64,000 bases of DNA from assembly GCF_002214625.1 (NCBI RefSeq), contig NZ_CP015994.1, positions 1,150,675-1,214,674 of the forward strand. The letters are read 5' to 3'. Below are positions 1 through 9,085 of the stretch, in pieces. A program made the translations under genes and the position numbers. Under the pieces are notes generated by a model. It did not search any database and was not told the origin of the DNA. It saw only the letters and a program-made list of their open reading frames with translations. Within the stretch, counting starts at the first letter, position 1, and each line of letters opens with the position of its first letter. The DNA is from Anaplasma ovis str. Haibei (GTDB lineage: Bacteria > Pseudomonadota > Alphaproteobacteria > Rickettsiales > Anaplasmataceae).

Positions 1-1
1 C

Positions 2-664
2 ACGCTGTTTACAATACTTTACGGTGTTCTGCTATTGCCTGTAGTATGGTTCATTCCTGCGTCCTACCAGAACATTGCATGTGTGTGGTGGACTAGGGCT
101 ATATTGTGGATGTGCAAAGTTCTTGACGGCATTTCCTACGAGATTATAGGCAGAGATTGCCTACCAAAGGGGCAGTTTATAGTGGCATCGGCACATCAGT
201 CGCCTCTTGAAACCCTTATTCTGTATGCGGAACTGCGACACGTCGTAACTGTGCTTAAGAAGGAGCTTAAGACTCTACCCATGATAGGTATGGGGCTTAT
301 GGCATTGAAAATGGTGTTTGTTGACCGAGACAAGAAAATTGCTGCTCTAAGAAAGATGGTGCAAGAGTGCGAAATGAGGATAAAAGAGGGGCGTACACTG
401 GTATTATTTCCTGAGGGGACAACAAGGCGGCATGACAACACTGAGAGTCGCCTACACCGCGGAGTGGCAGCTGTGTATTCGAAAGTATCCTTACCAGTTG
501 TGCCAGTAGTGTTGGATACAGGCCGTTATTGGCCGGGCGACATATTCACACTTAGTAAAAAGAAGGGTAAAGCCAAAATTAAGATTCTGCCCGCTATAGC
601 GCCGGGGTTGGACTCGGAAGAGTTTATGAACCGGTTGTTGGCTGCATTTCAATCACAGCCCTAG
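2..664 (+). CDS. plsC: 1-acyl-sn-glycerol-3-phosphate acyltransferase (partial, 5' end outside window)
   Basis: Transfers an acyl chain to lysophosphatidic acid to make phosphatidic acid, a step in membrane phospholipid synthesis at the inner membrane. The frame is open to the left edge, and hydrophobic residues precede the first internal TTG (35-37), so the true start lies upstream. The catalytic box reads AHQSPLET, i.e. HX4E rather than the textbook HX4D; alphaproteobacterial members often have a KHQS-type box. The substrate-binding box LFPEGTTR is intact about 75 residues later. The C-terminus looks complete. The next gene, rpsT, follows after about 120 bases on the same strand. Family assignment is firm; acyl-chain specificity cannot be read from the sequence. 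Confidence 0.88.
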   Translation, partial: TLFTILYGVLLLPVVWFIPASYQNIACVWWTRAILWMCKVLDGISYEIIGRDCLPKGQFIVASAHQSPLETLILYAELRHVVTVLKKELKTLPMIGMGLMALKMVFVDRDKKIAALRKMVQECEMRIKEGRTLVLFPEGTTRRHDNTESRLHRGVAAVYSKVSLPVVPVVLDTGRYWPGDIFTLSKKKGKAKIKILPAIAPGLDSEEFMNRLLAAFQSQP

Positions 665-784
665 TGATGGGGCCTACGGCGTTTATCCTGCTGCGTACCA
701 GGTTTGCACGGCACTTCGCACCTTGCATTTGTTGCGGATTCCTTGTAGATTCCTCTGATTAATGAGGTAAAGGTTTACGTAGTA

Positions 785-1075
785 ATGCCAAATCATTCGA
801 GTGCCAAAAAGATGGTCAGGGTTATTAAGGAGCGCACGTTTTCTAACCGGGTTAGGAGGAGTAGGGCGCGTAACTCTGTGAAGAAATTTTTGGCGGTTTT
901 GGAGTCTAAAGGTCGTCTGGAAGATGCTGTTGCTGCCTTTAGAACCGCGGAGTCTAACATTCACAAGTGTGTCAACAAGGGTGTGATGCATAGAAACACT
1001 GCTGCGCGCAAAGTCAAATCTCTTGCCGCGAAGCTTAAGGCCTTCGATCTGAGCCTACAGAACACTAGCACCTAA
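785..1075 (+). CDS. rpsT: 30S ribosomal protein S20
   Basis: Primary 16S rRNA-binding protein of the small ribosomal subunit. The 96-residue product has the S20 signature: a basic N-terminus (MPNHSSAKKMVR), an Arg-rich helix (RVRRSRARNSVKKF), and the late motif MHRNTAARKVKSLAAKLKA. Length is slightly above the usual 86-90 residues. The ATG at 785 follows a GAGGT-type ribosome-binding site at a plausible distance (around 763-772). It stands alone on the plus strand, followed by about 725 bases with no convincing gene. Confidence 0.95.
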   Translation: MPNHSSAKKMVRVIKERTFSNRVRRSRARNSVKKFLAVLESKGRLEDAVAAFRTAESNIHKCVNKGVMHRNTAARKVKSLAAKLKAFDLSLQNTST

Positions 1076-1800
1076 AAGTTTATCCTCGCCACAGTGCCAT
1101 GTGCGGATGGGCTGCCCAAGGCGTTGGCCGTCCAGCTCGGTGTTGTGATGTTCGTACAAATTCTAGGCTGTAGCCCGCTGTCAGCGAGCGTGGTGTAGCG
1201 GCGTCTTGCGCTACTGTGCAGTTTGGTATTCCCGGCACTGGTGGAACGCGTGTAAATTTAGCCCAGTAGCGACCAGCCAAGCGTGTAAATGGGTGTATGT
1301 GCGTGAAATATCGTAATATTAGGATAGCTCTTGCTTTTCTTTATCTTGATCATCGCAGCATAGCGCACCAAACGCGCTACACTGTACACAACTCACATAA
1401 GTATCTGGGTATGGGTCGTTCACAGAGCTGGACAGAAACAGACTCTGCTGTACCTGTGGGTACTCACTTAACAGGACCAAGCCGTCACATGCGCGCATGC
1501 TGGGTTTTTTCAATCTCATGACCCCAAAAGACATAGACCCTGCATACGTATACTACATATTGCATACTAACACTAGTAATAATCACGTCATTTTCCAACC
1601 ATCGGCCACTCAGACCCGTCCACGACATCTACTAAAGGTGGATATAGGCCTACTATGGCATATTAGAATTTCGGCGTTTTTGTGGTGAATGAAAACCAAA
1701 CATCTGGCCACTTACATCCGGGGCGACTGCCTTGTTGTCCGATGTTTACGTTAATTTATGGAAATAGCAGAACTAATGCCGAAGTATCTGCAGTACCGTA
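1076..1800. other. Long intergenic region without a supported gene
   Basis: About 725 bases between the converging rpsT and lgt genes. Only short frames on both strands are present, none with a credible ribosome-binding site or recognisable product. It shows no tRNA-like cloverleaf and no obvious repeats. The stretch is longer than needed for terminators and may be a decayed gene; I cannot identify an ancestor. Confidence 0.5.
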
Positions 1801-2622
1801 TCACGGTCTGCCGCGCAGCACTATCAGCACCAGTACAAAAATGCCTATAACGGCTATGGGTGCCGATAGCGCTTGCCCCATGGTCAACCATCCAAATGCT
1901 ATGTAACCAACCTGTGAGTCGGGCTCACGCAAAAATTCTACTGCGCATCTTACAGCGCCATACCATATGCTGAATATGCAAGACAACACACCAAAGTGCA
2001 GCCTGACCTTAGTGTATCGCGCAAGTACGTTCATAAATAGCAGTGGTAACAGGCCCTCAAGTATGGCTTCGTACACTTGACTGGGGTGTCTTGGCATAAG
2101 GTTGCCACTACTTGGAAACACCACTCCTACACATGCGGTTGTCACTCTACCGTATAGTTCCCCATTAACGAGATTGGCCATTCTGCCCAGGAATAGCCCC
2201 AGGGGTGCGGCACATGCGCACAAGTCTAGGACAGGCGCAACACTCACCTTGTGCTTTTTACACACGACACTAATCGCTGTCATGCAGCCTACATATCCGC
2301 CGTGCATGGACATGCCTCCGTGCCATGTTTGTAGAATTTCCGACGGATATTCCCAGTAAAAACTTGGGTTGTATAGCAGGACGTAAGCGGCTCTACCACC
2401 AAGAATTATGCCTACCACAGCCCAGAACATGAGAGAGTCTAGGAATTTCTTATCAAGCGCCAGGTGCCCGGATGCCTTTGTTAAGCGCCAATGTGCAAAC
2501 AGTATTCCAAATACGTAAGAGAGCGCATACCACCTAATTTCCAGGGGCCCAAAATGTACGAAAACGGGGTCCAAACGCAATAGCCACTCTACGGCTTCCC
2601 GCATGGCAAAACAAATTGACAT
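1801..2622 (-). CDS. lgt: Prolipoprotein diacylglyceryl transferase
   Basis: Adds diacylglycerol from phosphatidylglycerol to the lipobox cysteine of prolipoproteins, the first step of lipoprotein maturation in the inner membrane. The 273-residue product is strongly hydrophobic with about seven membrane segments. It carries the family signature as GRMANLVNGELYGR (E. coli: GRLGNFINGELWGR) and the MSMHGGYVG loop. The N-terminal motif DPVFVHFGPLEIRWYAL is also typical. A start a few codons downstream (Met7) is possible. It is divergent from murJ with about 90 bases between starts. Lipoprotein sorting is completed by lolC elsewhere in this window. Confidence 0.95.
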   Translation of the reverse strand: MSICFAMREAVEWLLRLDPVFVHFGPLEIRWYALSYVFGILFAHWRLTKASGHLALDKKFLDSLMFWAVVGIILGGRAAYVLLYNPSFYWEYPSEILQTWHGGMSMHGGYVGCMTAISVVCKKHKVSVAPVLDLCACAAPLGLFLGRMANLVNGELYGRVTTACVGVVFPSSGNLMPRHPSQVYEAILEGLLPLLFMNVLARYTKVRLHFGVLSCIFSIWYGAVRCAVEFLREPDSQVGYIAFGWLTMGQALSAPIAVIGIFVLVLIVLRGRP

Positions 2623-2714
2623 TCCTAAACATTACCTATAACTTCCTACTAGCCCGTGGTTCTGCAAAGCTACTGCAGCGTATTATCGGCGGTTCTAAAT
2701 AGTGAAGTCAAGTT

Positions 2715-4220
2715 ATGCTGAGGAGAGTTTTTGCCTTTAGCGCGGGTACGCTTGTGTCTAGGGTTCTTGGTCTGTTGCGCGACACCCTGATAGCCTACAC
2801 ACTGGGGGCGCAGGGGCTGTCTGACATATTTCTGGCGGCGTTCCGCCTACCCAATTTGTTCAGATCATATTTTGCTGAGGGTGCTCTAAGCGCGAGCTTT
2901 GTCCCTATATATGCACGTAGGCTAATCAAGCAAGATTTACCACAGAGATTCGCCAGCCAGGTATTTTCGTCACTTTTTGTGTTTCTTTCGGTGTTTTGCC
3001 TGGGTATGCTCGTGTTTACCCCGCAGATTTTGGGAGTATTCACCCCGGGGTTCTCTGTGGGCTCTTATAAGTTTAATCTTGCTGTAGAGCTTTCCAGAAT
3101 CATGATGGTATACCTCTTTTGTATGTCCCTGTCGTCCGTAGTTTGTGCGGTGCTACAGGCACATAATTGTTTCTTTGTGACTGCCATCTCCCCTGTACTG
3201 CTCAACTGCTGCGTGATAATTAGCGGGCTAATACCACATTGGGGTGCATCGCCAGTATATTACTTCTCAGTTGCTGTATCTCTGTCGGGTGTCTTTCAGC
3301 TGGCACTCACACTGATTGTTGCGGCACGTAAGGACATTGGGATGAAGTTCACGTTGTCTCCGCGCGATGGTGACATGAAAGAGTTTCTGAAAAGAGCCAT
3401 GATGTCGACACTCAGCGGTTGTATCACCCAGGTGAACCTGTGGCTGAACACGCTGTTTGCAAGTTTTATTCCCGGGGCTATATCTTACATGTACTATGCG
3501 GATCGGCTGAATCAGCTGCCTCAGGCTCTGGTAGGGGTGTCCATGAGTACTGTATTGCTGCCAGCGATCTCAAAGTTGGCTGTAGAGGGCAGCACACAAC
3601 GCATGATAGAAATGCAAAACAACGCGCTAGACCTAGGCATGACGCTCATGGTGCCCGCGGCTGCTGCCCTAATCGCTATACCAGATGCATTGCTGCTCGC
3701 ACTGCTGAATTATGGCCGGTTTGACTATTTGGCGATCGGTAATACTGTTCCAGTTGTGGCTGTTTTGGCAACCTCACTGCCTTCTTTTGTCGCTATCAAA
3801 ATATTGCTACTGTTTTTCTATGCGCGCGGGGAGTTTAAAATCCCAGCGTTCTTCTCCTTCATATCTGTGGTCGTCAACGCAATCCTTAGCTACGTGCTCA
3901 TGCAATTCCTAGGACACGTCGGGATAGCAATTGCCTCATCAGCAGGGTCGTGGACCTATGCAGTCTTACTGCTTGTGTATCTCAAGATGCACAATTTATA
4001 CAGCATGAGTGAGGAGCTGAGCCGCAAGCTGACCTACATATTCCTATCCTCAGCTATAATGGTCATAGTCATTTGTATGGCAAAAACGCTACTGACGCCG
4101 TTTTTCTTCCAGGGAGCAATTGTTAAAATATCGTCCCTAATTGTTGTCGTACTGCTGGGGGTCTTGGTATATTTCTTTTCACTTCTTGTCATGTTCAGGC
4201 AAAAGCTGGCTGTCGAATAA
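2715..4220 (+). CDS. murJ: Lipid II flippase MurJ (MviN family)
   Basis: MOP-superfamily exporter that flips lipid-linked peptidoglycan precursors across the inner membrane. The 501-residue protein is hydrophobic throughout, consistent with the family's 14 helices. It begins with the hallmark sequence FSAGTLVSRVLGLLRDTLIA, followed by DIFLAAFRLPNLFRSYFAEG and SASFVPIYA. Later signature segments (SYMYYADRLNQLPQALVGVS) are intact. Full length for the family, start ATG at 2715. Together with mraY and mrdA in this window it shows that part of the peptidoglycan pathway is kept. Confidence 0.95.
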   Translation: MLRRVFAFSAGTLVSRVLGLLRDTLIAYTLGAQGLSDIFLAAFRLPNLFRSYFAEGALSASFVPIYARRLIKQDLPQRFASQVFSSLFVFLSVFCLGMLVFTPQILGVFTPGFSVGSYKFNLAVELSRIMMVYLFCMSLSSVVCAVLQAHNCFFVTAISPVLLNCCVIISGLIPHWGASPVYYFSVAVSLSGVFQLALTLIVAARKDIGMKFTLSPRDGDMKEFLKRAMMSTLSGCITQVNLWLNTLFASFIPGAISYMYYADRLNQLPQALVGVSMSTVLLPAISKLAVEGSTQRMIEMQNNALDLGMTLMVPAAAALIAIPDALLLALLNYGRFDYLAIGNTVPVVAVLATSLPSFVAIKILLLFFYARGEFKIPAFFSFISVVVNAILSYVLMQFLGHVGIAIASSAGSWTYAVLLLVYLKMHNLYSMSEELSRKLTYIFLSSAIMVIVICMAKTLLTPFFFQGAIVKISSLIVVVLLGVLVYFFSLLVMFRQKLAVE

Positions 4221-4365
4221 CATCACAAATTGAACTCAACTTTGACACGTGTGTAAAGCCTAGACAAGCCGGGGGCTTTGACGTCTTCGTGGTGGAGTCG
4301 ACCACTGAAATTATTTTTTTCTTAATAAAAATTGCCCAAAATGCTCCAGCGCAACCTACACAAGT

Positions 4366-5295
4366 ATGGACGTGATAACATACGCTATTATCTCAGGGAA
4401 AGAGGCAGTTTTGTCATTTGCAGACACACTGCATGTGGAGAATTTCAAAAAGGTTTTTACTACGCTGGATGCCAGCACTGCTTCCAGGGCCATATTTTCC
4501 CATGATGTATCTATAACCTACCATGCGGAGAACCGTGTGAAACTCGTTCCCGAGCAAGAGTTTACCTACCACAGCGCAAATTCTATGATCAATCACATGC
4601 TGAACCACGGTTTCAGCTTCAAAGCCGGAGTGCTGTCAGACATGATGGCGCAAGCATGCAATTTGCGGACAGAAGGTGTGGTCGTTCTGGAGTCAGATGC
4701 TAATCGCCCATCCTATACCGTGCACATATCAAAAGACACGGTGTTTCTTTCTCCCGCATCCGAACAGTATCTAGACTTCTCTTCAGGACCGAGCAAGGAG
4801 CTTGTGGAAATCTTGCGGGGCAAGAATTCCATCAGTTATGCAGCTCCCAACGTAAAAAGTAGGTCTATAGAGGTTACTACTGGGGAAAATATTTGTAATG
4901 CCCTGGCATCCTTGAGCAACGCATTGGCGCAGGTAGGTGCCGTGCCGCGGCCGGATGAGGAATTTGTGCGGAAGCAGATGATTGGTCTGGCGTTTTTGGA
5001 CTCTACCAGTAATGAGCTAAAAGTTGTACAAAACATTGCAAGTTATCCTAGTGCTCATCCTTTGAGTAAGTATAAAGATGTGGCCAAGACCGTTGAAAAT
5101 ATACTGTACTGCTTGAGTAATAGGATGTGTGATCCCACAACGCTAGGAAAACTGGAGGATGCACTGGAGCAACGAGGAGAGTTCTGTGGGGTGCCTCCTG
5201 TGCTGACAAAAGGCTTTACAAAACTAAGCAGAGACTTCGGCCCCCAGTTGCGAGACATAATAAATGGGGATGTCCCACGAGGGAATGTAAACTAG
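4366..5295 (+). CDS. Hypothetical protein, 309 residues
   Basis: I do not recognise this protein. It is a soluble-looking 309-residue product with no signal peptide or membrane segment and normal composition. It has mixed alpha/beta character and a C-terminal half rich in short helical segments. The ATG at 4366 lies behind an AT-rich spacer (4310-4330) that could hold a promoter. It is the last gene before the tandem duplication and is transcribed towards it. Its length, uninterrupted frame and codon use like its neighbours support a real gene. Confidence 0.7.
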   Translation: MDVITYAIISGKEAVLSFADTLHVENFKKVFTTLDASTASRAIFSHDVSITYHAENRVKLVPEQEFTYHSANSMINHMLNHGFSFKAGVLSDMMAQACNLRTEGVVVLESDANRPSYTVHISKDTVFLSPASEQYLDFSSGPSKELVEILRGKNSISYAAPNVKSRSIEVTTGENICNALASLSNALAQVGAVPRPDEEFVRKQMIGLAFLDSTSNELKVVQNIASYPSAHPLSKYKDVAKTVENILYCLSNRMCDPTTLGKLEDALEQRGEFCGVPPVLTKGFTKLSRDFGPQLRDIINGDVPRGNVN

Positions 5296-5745
5296 CCCCC
5301 GCCTGCGCGTCTGTAAGTGCACCACCCAGGCCTCACCCCCGATGTACGGGGTTTTTAACAAACGAAGAAAATAGCACAACAACCACGCCAGTACACACAC
5401 GGCCACGACCCTACGGGCCGAGAAACAGGTATCACACAACACAACAGATCTACCGACCGTTACCGCAGCGCAGTGAACAAGACTGAATCAGCAAAACCCA
5501 GAAAGAAGCAGCCGAGGACTACAGAGCGCACTACTGCGCGCCCTACCACGACGGCCAACAAAAAACGTCCAAACTTTACCTAACAAAGGGCGGACCGCAG
5601 TGCAACGTATCAGGCTAGGAGAAGCATCTGCCGCACTGCAGCCCCCACATAGCTGGCCACCCTCCGCGCGCTTTACACGCGCCGCCTGACCTGGCCAGCA
5701 CACCACCCTTGCGCTATTAGTAGCTACCAGGGAAATCGAAGGAGA

Positions 5746-6468
5746 CTACCACTCATTTCCCTCATACACACCAACCAGCACTCCTGTACTGTTTTCACTT
5801 ACGGGCTTACCATCTGCTGTCGTTGGTCCCCCTGCTGGCGCGGCGCTGACGGAGCCAGTCGTCTCACCACTGGAACCAGCAGACTGCTCCTGTTGCGTAG
5901 TGGGTTGGCTGCTTGAATTAGTGCCTGCTTCACCTGTGGTCTGCGTACCACTGGTACTACCTTCCACCACTGGAGCCTCTACTTCCTCTACTTTTGTCTC
6001 AGGTGTGGTTGTTGGCTCAGCAGCGGTCGGTGCTGCGCCTGGCTGTGCCACGGTTTCAGCTGCCTTGTCTTCATGAGCCTTGAACTTCACAGTAGTAGTC
6101 CCCTGTGCATCAACAAACTCTACTGTGTCATTCCCATCTCCGGTGAAGGCGAACTTCATAACCCCGCTTGCGGTGTTAAAGTTGGCATGCCTATCATTCA
6201 GCATTACGTCATCAGCCCACTGCTCGAAGATGTACATTTGGCCCTTGTCAATTTCCTGGTCTGTTTTACAAGCACCAGCATCACCGCACGCACCAACTGT
6301 ATTATCACCAACAGAGAGGATTAGGTACGTAGGTGTCCACACCCCATCTACACGCTTTTGCTGCTCGCCGTTGCAAGCACACGTGCTGAAGGTACCGTCA
6401 TCCTTAACATCAACATTCTGCACAGTGAGCTTCTCACCACCCACTTCTATATCTATATCAAACAACAT
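5746..6468 (-). CDS. Hypothetical acidic protein with low-complexity C-terminus, copy A
   Basis: Unrecognised 240-residue protein. The preferred start is the ATG at 6466-6468 (MLFDIDIEVGG), because GGGG lies six bases upstream; a TTG two codons earlier is possible. Residues 1 to about 135 form a Cys-containing, beta-rich-looking domain (CACNG near residue 32; CGDAGAC near 62). From about 138 the sequence is low complexity, dominated by Thr, Ser, Gly, Ala, Glu, Pro and Gln (for example PTAAEPTTTPETKVEEVEAP), ending EGNEW. There is no signal peptide or membrane helix. The Ser/Thr/Glu-rich tail would fit an exposed or secreted protein, but that is inference. Nearly identical to the gene at 6930-7655. 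Confidence 0.75.
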   Translation of the reverse strand: MLFDIDIEVGGEKLTVQNVDVKDDGTFSTCACNGEQQKRVDGVWTPTYLILSVGDNTVGACGDAGACKTDQEIDKGQMYIFEQWADDVMLNDRHANFNTASGVMKFAFTGDGNDTVEFVDAQGTTTVKFKAHEDKAAETVAQPGAAPTAAEPTTTPETKVEEVEAPVVEGSTSGTQTTGEAGTNSSSQPTTQQEQSAGSSGETTGSVSAAPAGGPTTADGKPVSENSTGVLVGVYEGNEW

Positions 6469-6929
6469 ACGCAACCCCTCTCAAATACTCTAATTCGACA
6501 CGGTGCCACTATAACACGTGCTATAGGGTCAGCACAACAAGTGTGTGAACGTATTTTCCTGCAACTCGCCAGGGCGATTAATGGTTCTACAACGGTTGGT
6601 ATAGGCACCCTTGATGCAAGTCAATCTTAGTAAGCCCTTCACTGCCGCGTTGCGCAGTGAACAAGACTGAATCAGCAAAACCCAGAAAGAAGCAGCCGAG
6701 GACTACAGAGCGCACTACTGCGCGCCCTACCACGACGGCCAACAAAAAACGTCCAAACTTTACCTAACAAAGGGCGGACCGCAGTGCAACGTATCAGGCT
6801 AGGAGAAGCATCTGCCGCACTGCAGCCCCCACATAGCTGGCCACCCTCCGCGCGCTTTACACGCGCCGCCTGACCTGGCCAGCACACCACCCTTGCGCTA
6901 TTAGTAGCTACCAGGGAAATCGAAGGAGA

Positions 6930-7655
6930 CTACCACTCATTTCCCTCATACACACCAACCAGCACTCCTGTACTGTTTTCACTTACGGGCTTACCATCTG
7001 CTGTCGTTGGTCCCCCTGCTGGCGCGGCGCTGACGGAGCCAGTCGTCTCACCACTGGAACCAGCAGACTGCTCCTGTTGCGTAGTGGGTTGGCTGCTTGA
7101 ATTAGTGCCTGCTTCACCTGTGGTCTGCGTACCACTGGTACTACCTTCCACCACTGGAGCCTCTACTTCCTCTACTTTTGTCTCAGGTGTGGTTGTTGGC
7201 TCAGCAGCGGTCGGTGCTGCGCCTGGCTGTGCCACGGTTTCAGCTGCCTTGTCTTCATGAGCCTTGAACTTCACAGTAGTAGTCCCCTGTGCATCAACAA
7301 ACTCTACTGTGTCATTCCCATCTCCGGTGAAGGCGAACTTCATAACCCCGCTTGCAGTGTTAAAGTTGGCATGCCTATCATTCAGCATTACGTCATCAGC
7401 CCACTGTTCGAAGATGTACATTTGGCCCTTGTCAATTTCCTGGTCTGTTTTACAAGCACCAGCATCACCGCACGCACCAACTGTATTATCACCAACAGAG
7501 AGAATCAGATATGTCGGTGTCCACACCCCGTCTACACGCTTTTGCTGATTATTGCCGTTGCAAGCACACGTGTTGAAGGTACCGTCATCCTTAACATCAA
7601 CATTCTGCACAGTGAGCTTCTCACCACCCACTTCTATATCTATATCAAACAACAT
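6930..7655 (-). CDS. Hypothetical acidic protein with low-complexity C-terminus, copy B
   Basis: Tandem twin of the gene at 5746-6468, with 241 residues. It differs by one extra residue (CNGNNQQKRV instead of CNGEQQKRV) and a neighbouring Ser to Asn (DGTFNTC). The low-complexity C-terminal half is identical as read. The preferred start is the ATG at 7653-7655, with the same GGGG site upstream. The identical upstream segment suggests the same promoter, so the pair should be co-regulated and may serve as partners for gene conversion. Function unknown. Confidence 0.75.
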   Translation of the reverse strand: MLFDIDIEVGGEKLTVQNVDVKDDGTFNTCACNGNNQQKRVDGVWTPTYLILSVGDNTVGACGDAGACKTDQEIDKGQMYIFEQWADDVMLNDRHANFNTASGVMKFAFTGDGNDTVEFVDAQGTTTVKFKAHEDKAAETVAQPGAAPTAAEPTTTPETKVEEVEAPVVEGSTSGTQTTGEAGTNSSSQPTTQQEQSAGSSGETTGSVSAAPAGGPTTADGKPVSENSTGVLVGVYEGNEW

Positions 7656-7817
7656 ACGCAACCCCTCTCAAATACTCTAATTCGACACGGTGCCACTATA
7701 ACACGTGCTATAGGGTCAGCACAACAAGTGTGTGAACGTATTTTCCTGCAACTCGCCAGGGCGATTAATGGTTCTACAACGGTTGGTATAGGCACCCTTG
7801 ATGCAAGTCAATCTTAG

Positions 7818-7860
7818 AGCCCTTCACTGCCGCGTTGCGCAGTGAGCTCACGAAGGGGCT
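7818..7860. other. Nested inverted repeat at the end of the duplication
   Basis: An inner stem TCACTGC (7824-7830) pairs with GCAGTGA (7839-7845). An outer stem AGCCCTTC (7818-7825) can pair imperfectly with GAAGGGGCT (7852-7860). The inner hairpin contains the GCGCAGTGA junction word. There is no T-run, so a simple intrinsic terminator is not obvious. It may be a hairpin that favoured the duplication, or a bidirectional transcription end. Confidence 0.45.
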
Positions 7861-8119
7861 GCTGAGCCGGATTTAGCGCTGCAATTGCGGCGGAGTACCC
7901 CATACAAAACAGGTAGTTTGTGACACCTAAAGGGATGAGGACACAGTTTCTAGGCGCGCTAGCCTGGGAGTCGCGGGAAGTTAATAACTACGGATAGTAG
8001 GGAAAAGCTTACTACGTGCACCTTATGTTGTCCAAAAACCGCCCGGATTTTTCTTTACAGCGTTTGGTTTTTGCTATAACTCCGTGCTGGTTGTTTTGTT
8101 TGATTCCGAGGGGTGTGCT

Positions 8120-8560
8120 ATGGTGGATTTTGGCGATTACGCTGTGGCGTCTGTATCCGTGACAGGTGTCGTGGGTGATACTTACGGTTGCAACTTTGGG
8201 GAGTATTCCGTGCCGGTGGGCCTCGACTTTGAGGCATACGACGAGGGTGAGGTGTATTTGTCGTCCAACGTCACAAAGGTTACTAACGGTGAGTCCGTGG
8301 TTAGGGAAATCTGGGTCTACGGCAGTATGCACGTTGGCGACTATGATGGTGATGGCAAGGAGGAGGTCACTCTGAGAGATTTCTCCTGCGGTGAACGCAG
8401 TCGCCCAAACGGTGTTCACACTGATGGGGCTTACGTTTCTAAGTCAGTGTATGTTGGGCATCCTATTGTTGGCCAAGAGCAGGATGGCACCCTGGTGTTC
8501 CGTGCTCAAGAAGGCTGTTATGACATCGTAGTCTCGCTCGAAAAGGGAGAGAAGAAGTAG
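8120..8560 (+). CDS. Hypothetical small acidic protein
   Basis: Unrecognised. The ATG at 8120 (MVDFGDYAVASVS) is preferred over an upstream GTG at 8084 because GAGGGG lies about six bases before it. The 146-residue product is acidic, rich in Val, Gly, Tyr and Asp, and probably all-beta. It has no signal peptide and ends EKGEKK. The stretch YDGDGKEEVTLRDF resembles a calcium-loop-like DxDGDG turn, but I do not claim metal binding. In size, acidity and beta-rich look it resembles the N-terminal domain of the duplicated genes next door, and could be a distant relative. It is transcribed divergently from copy B, towards the OMP array. Confidence 0.65.
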   Translation: MVDFGDYAVASVSVTGVVGDTYGCNFGEYSVPVGLDFEAYDEGEVYLSSNVTKVTNGESVVREIWVYGSMHVGDYDGDGKEEVTLRDFSCGERSRPNGVHTDGAYVSKSVYVGHPIVGQEQDGTLVFRAQEGCYDIVVSLEKGEKK

Positions 8561-9085
8561 TCGTGTGGCGGGCGCCTTGGCTTTTCCCTGGAATAGGGTT
8601 CTGCTGAGTGTCCGCCGGGTTTTCCAGCGGGGGTGGCCGAGTGCTACCCCCGCCGTCTTTGTGTTTCCTAAAATGTTTTTGTCGTACTGCGAGATGCTTC
8701 GGGGGTCCGTGCCCGGATATTTTGCGCGAGCTGGTGCCGTGGTTTCTGTTGGTTGTGCGGAACTGGGATGGTCCCGAATCCCAAGCGTTTTGTTGTATCT
8801 CACAGTGGTTCTGCGTGGTCGTTGTGGTTTTCATAGTGGTCGCGTTTACTGCGGTAGCGGCCGCTAAGTTGCCGACATCTACACAAAGCTGGCGCTGAGG
8901 TATTGAGCTTGCCGACGAGTTGCAGGTGGTGCTACGCGCTATTCAATCTCTATACATTTACTGGATGATGTGGGTACTATACGCATATTTTGGTTGCATT
9001 TGTCGTGATTTTCGTGTAGGTGAGGGTCGCATGCGGGTCCTTAGGGTTGCTGCGATGCGACGGTTTCTTTAAGCTCGGAGGGGTT
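8561..9085. other. Spacer upstream of the OMP array; possible decayed small membrane protein
   Basis: Holds two overlapping plus-strand frames of about 100 residues. The one ending at 8898 contains a hydrophobic stretch (CVVVVVFIVVAFTAVAAA) that could span a membrane, but I see no convincing start or ribosome-binding site. The region nearest the OMP gene (8930-9010) is relatively AT-rich and probably includes its promoter. I could not fix -35/-10 boxes with confidence. Confidence 0.3.

Larger units (their letters stand above)
5468..7836. repeat. Tandem duplication, two units of about 1.18 kb
   Basis: Unit A spans 5468-6651 and unit B 6652-7836. The junction word GCGCAGTGA occurs at the start of A (5468-5476), at the A/B joint (6652-6660) and again just after B (7837-7845), as expected for a duplication through a short direct repeat. 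The units are nearly identical. Differences I saw are an inserted Asn codon (GEQQ in A, GNNQQ in B), a 2-base difference near the end of each unit (CTTAGTAAGCCC against CTTAGAGCCC), and scattered single bases clustered around 6320-6390 and 7500-7580. Each unit carries one minus-strand gene with its own upstream region and downstream tail. High identity implies a recent event or continuing gene conversion. Confidence 0.95.

Noticed and set aside
5500..5530. GAAGCAGCC string resembling the SRP RNA tip loop
   Set aside because: The flanking sequence does not form the SRP RNA helix 8 hairpin and the string lies in the duplicated tail of a protein gene.
5488..5706. 72-codon minus-strand frame, identical at 6672-6890
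   Set aside because: Present twice only because the whole unit is duplicated; no ribosome-binding site, odd Cys/Arg/Gly composition, no recognisable product.
7257..7817. 186-codon plus-strand frame across the duplicated gene
   Set aside because: Antisense to the minus-strand gene copy B and truncated in copy A by a single difference; the minus-strand gene has the better start and composition.
8565..8898. Two overlapping plus-strand frames before the OMP array
   Set aside because: No credible start or ribosome-binding site. A hydrophobic stretch in one keeps it as a possible relic only.
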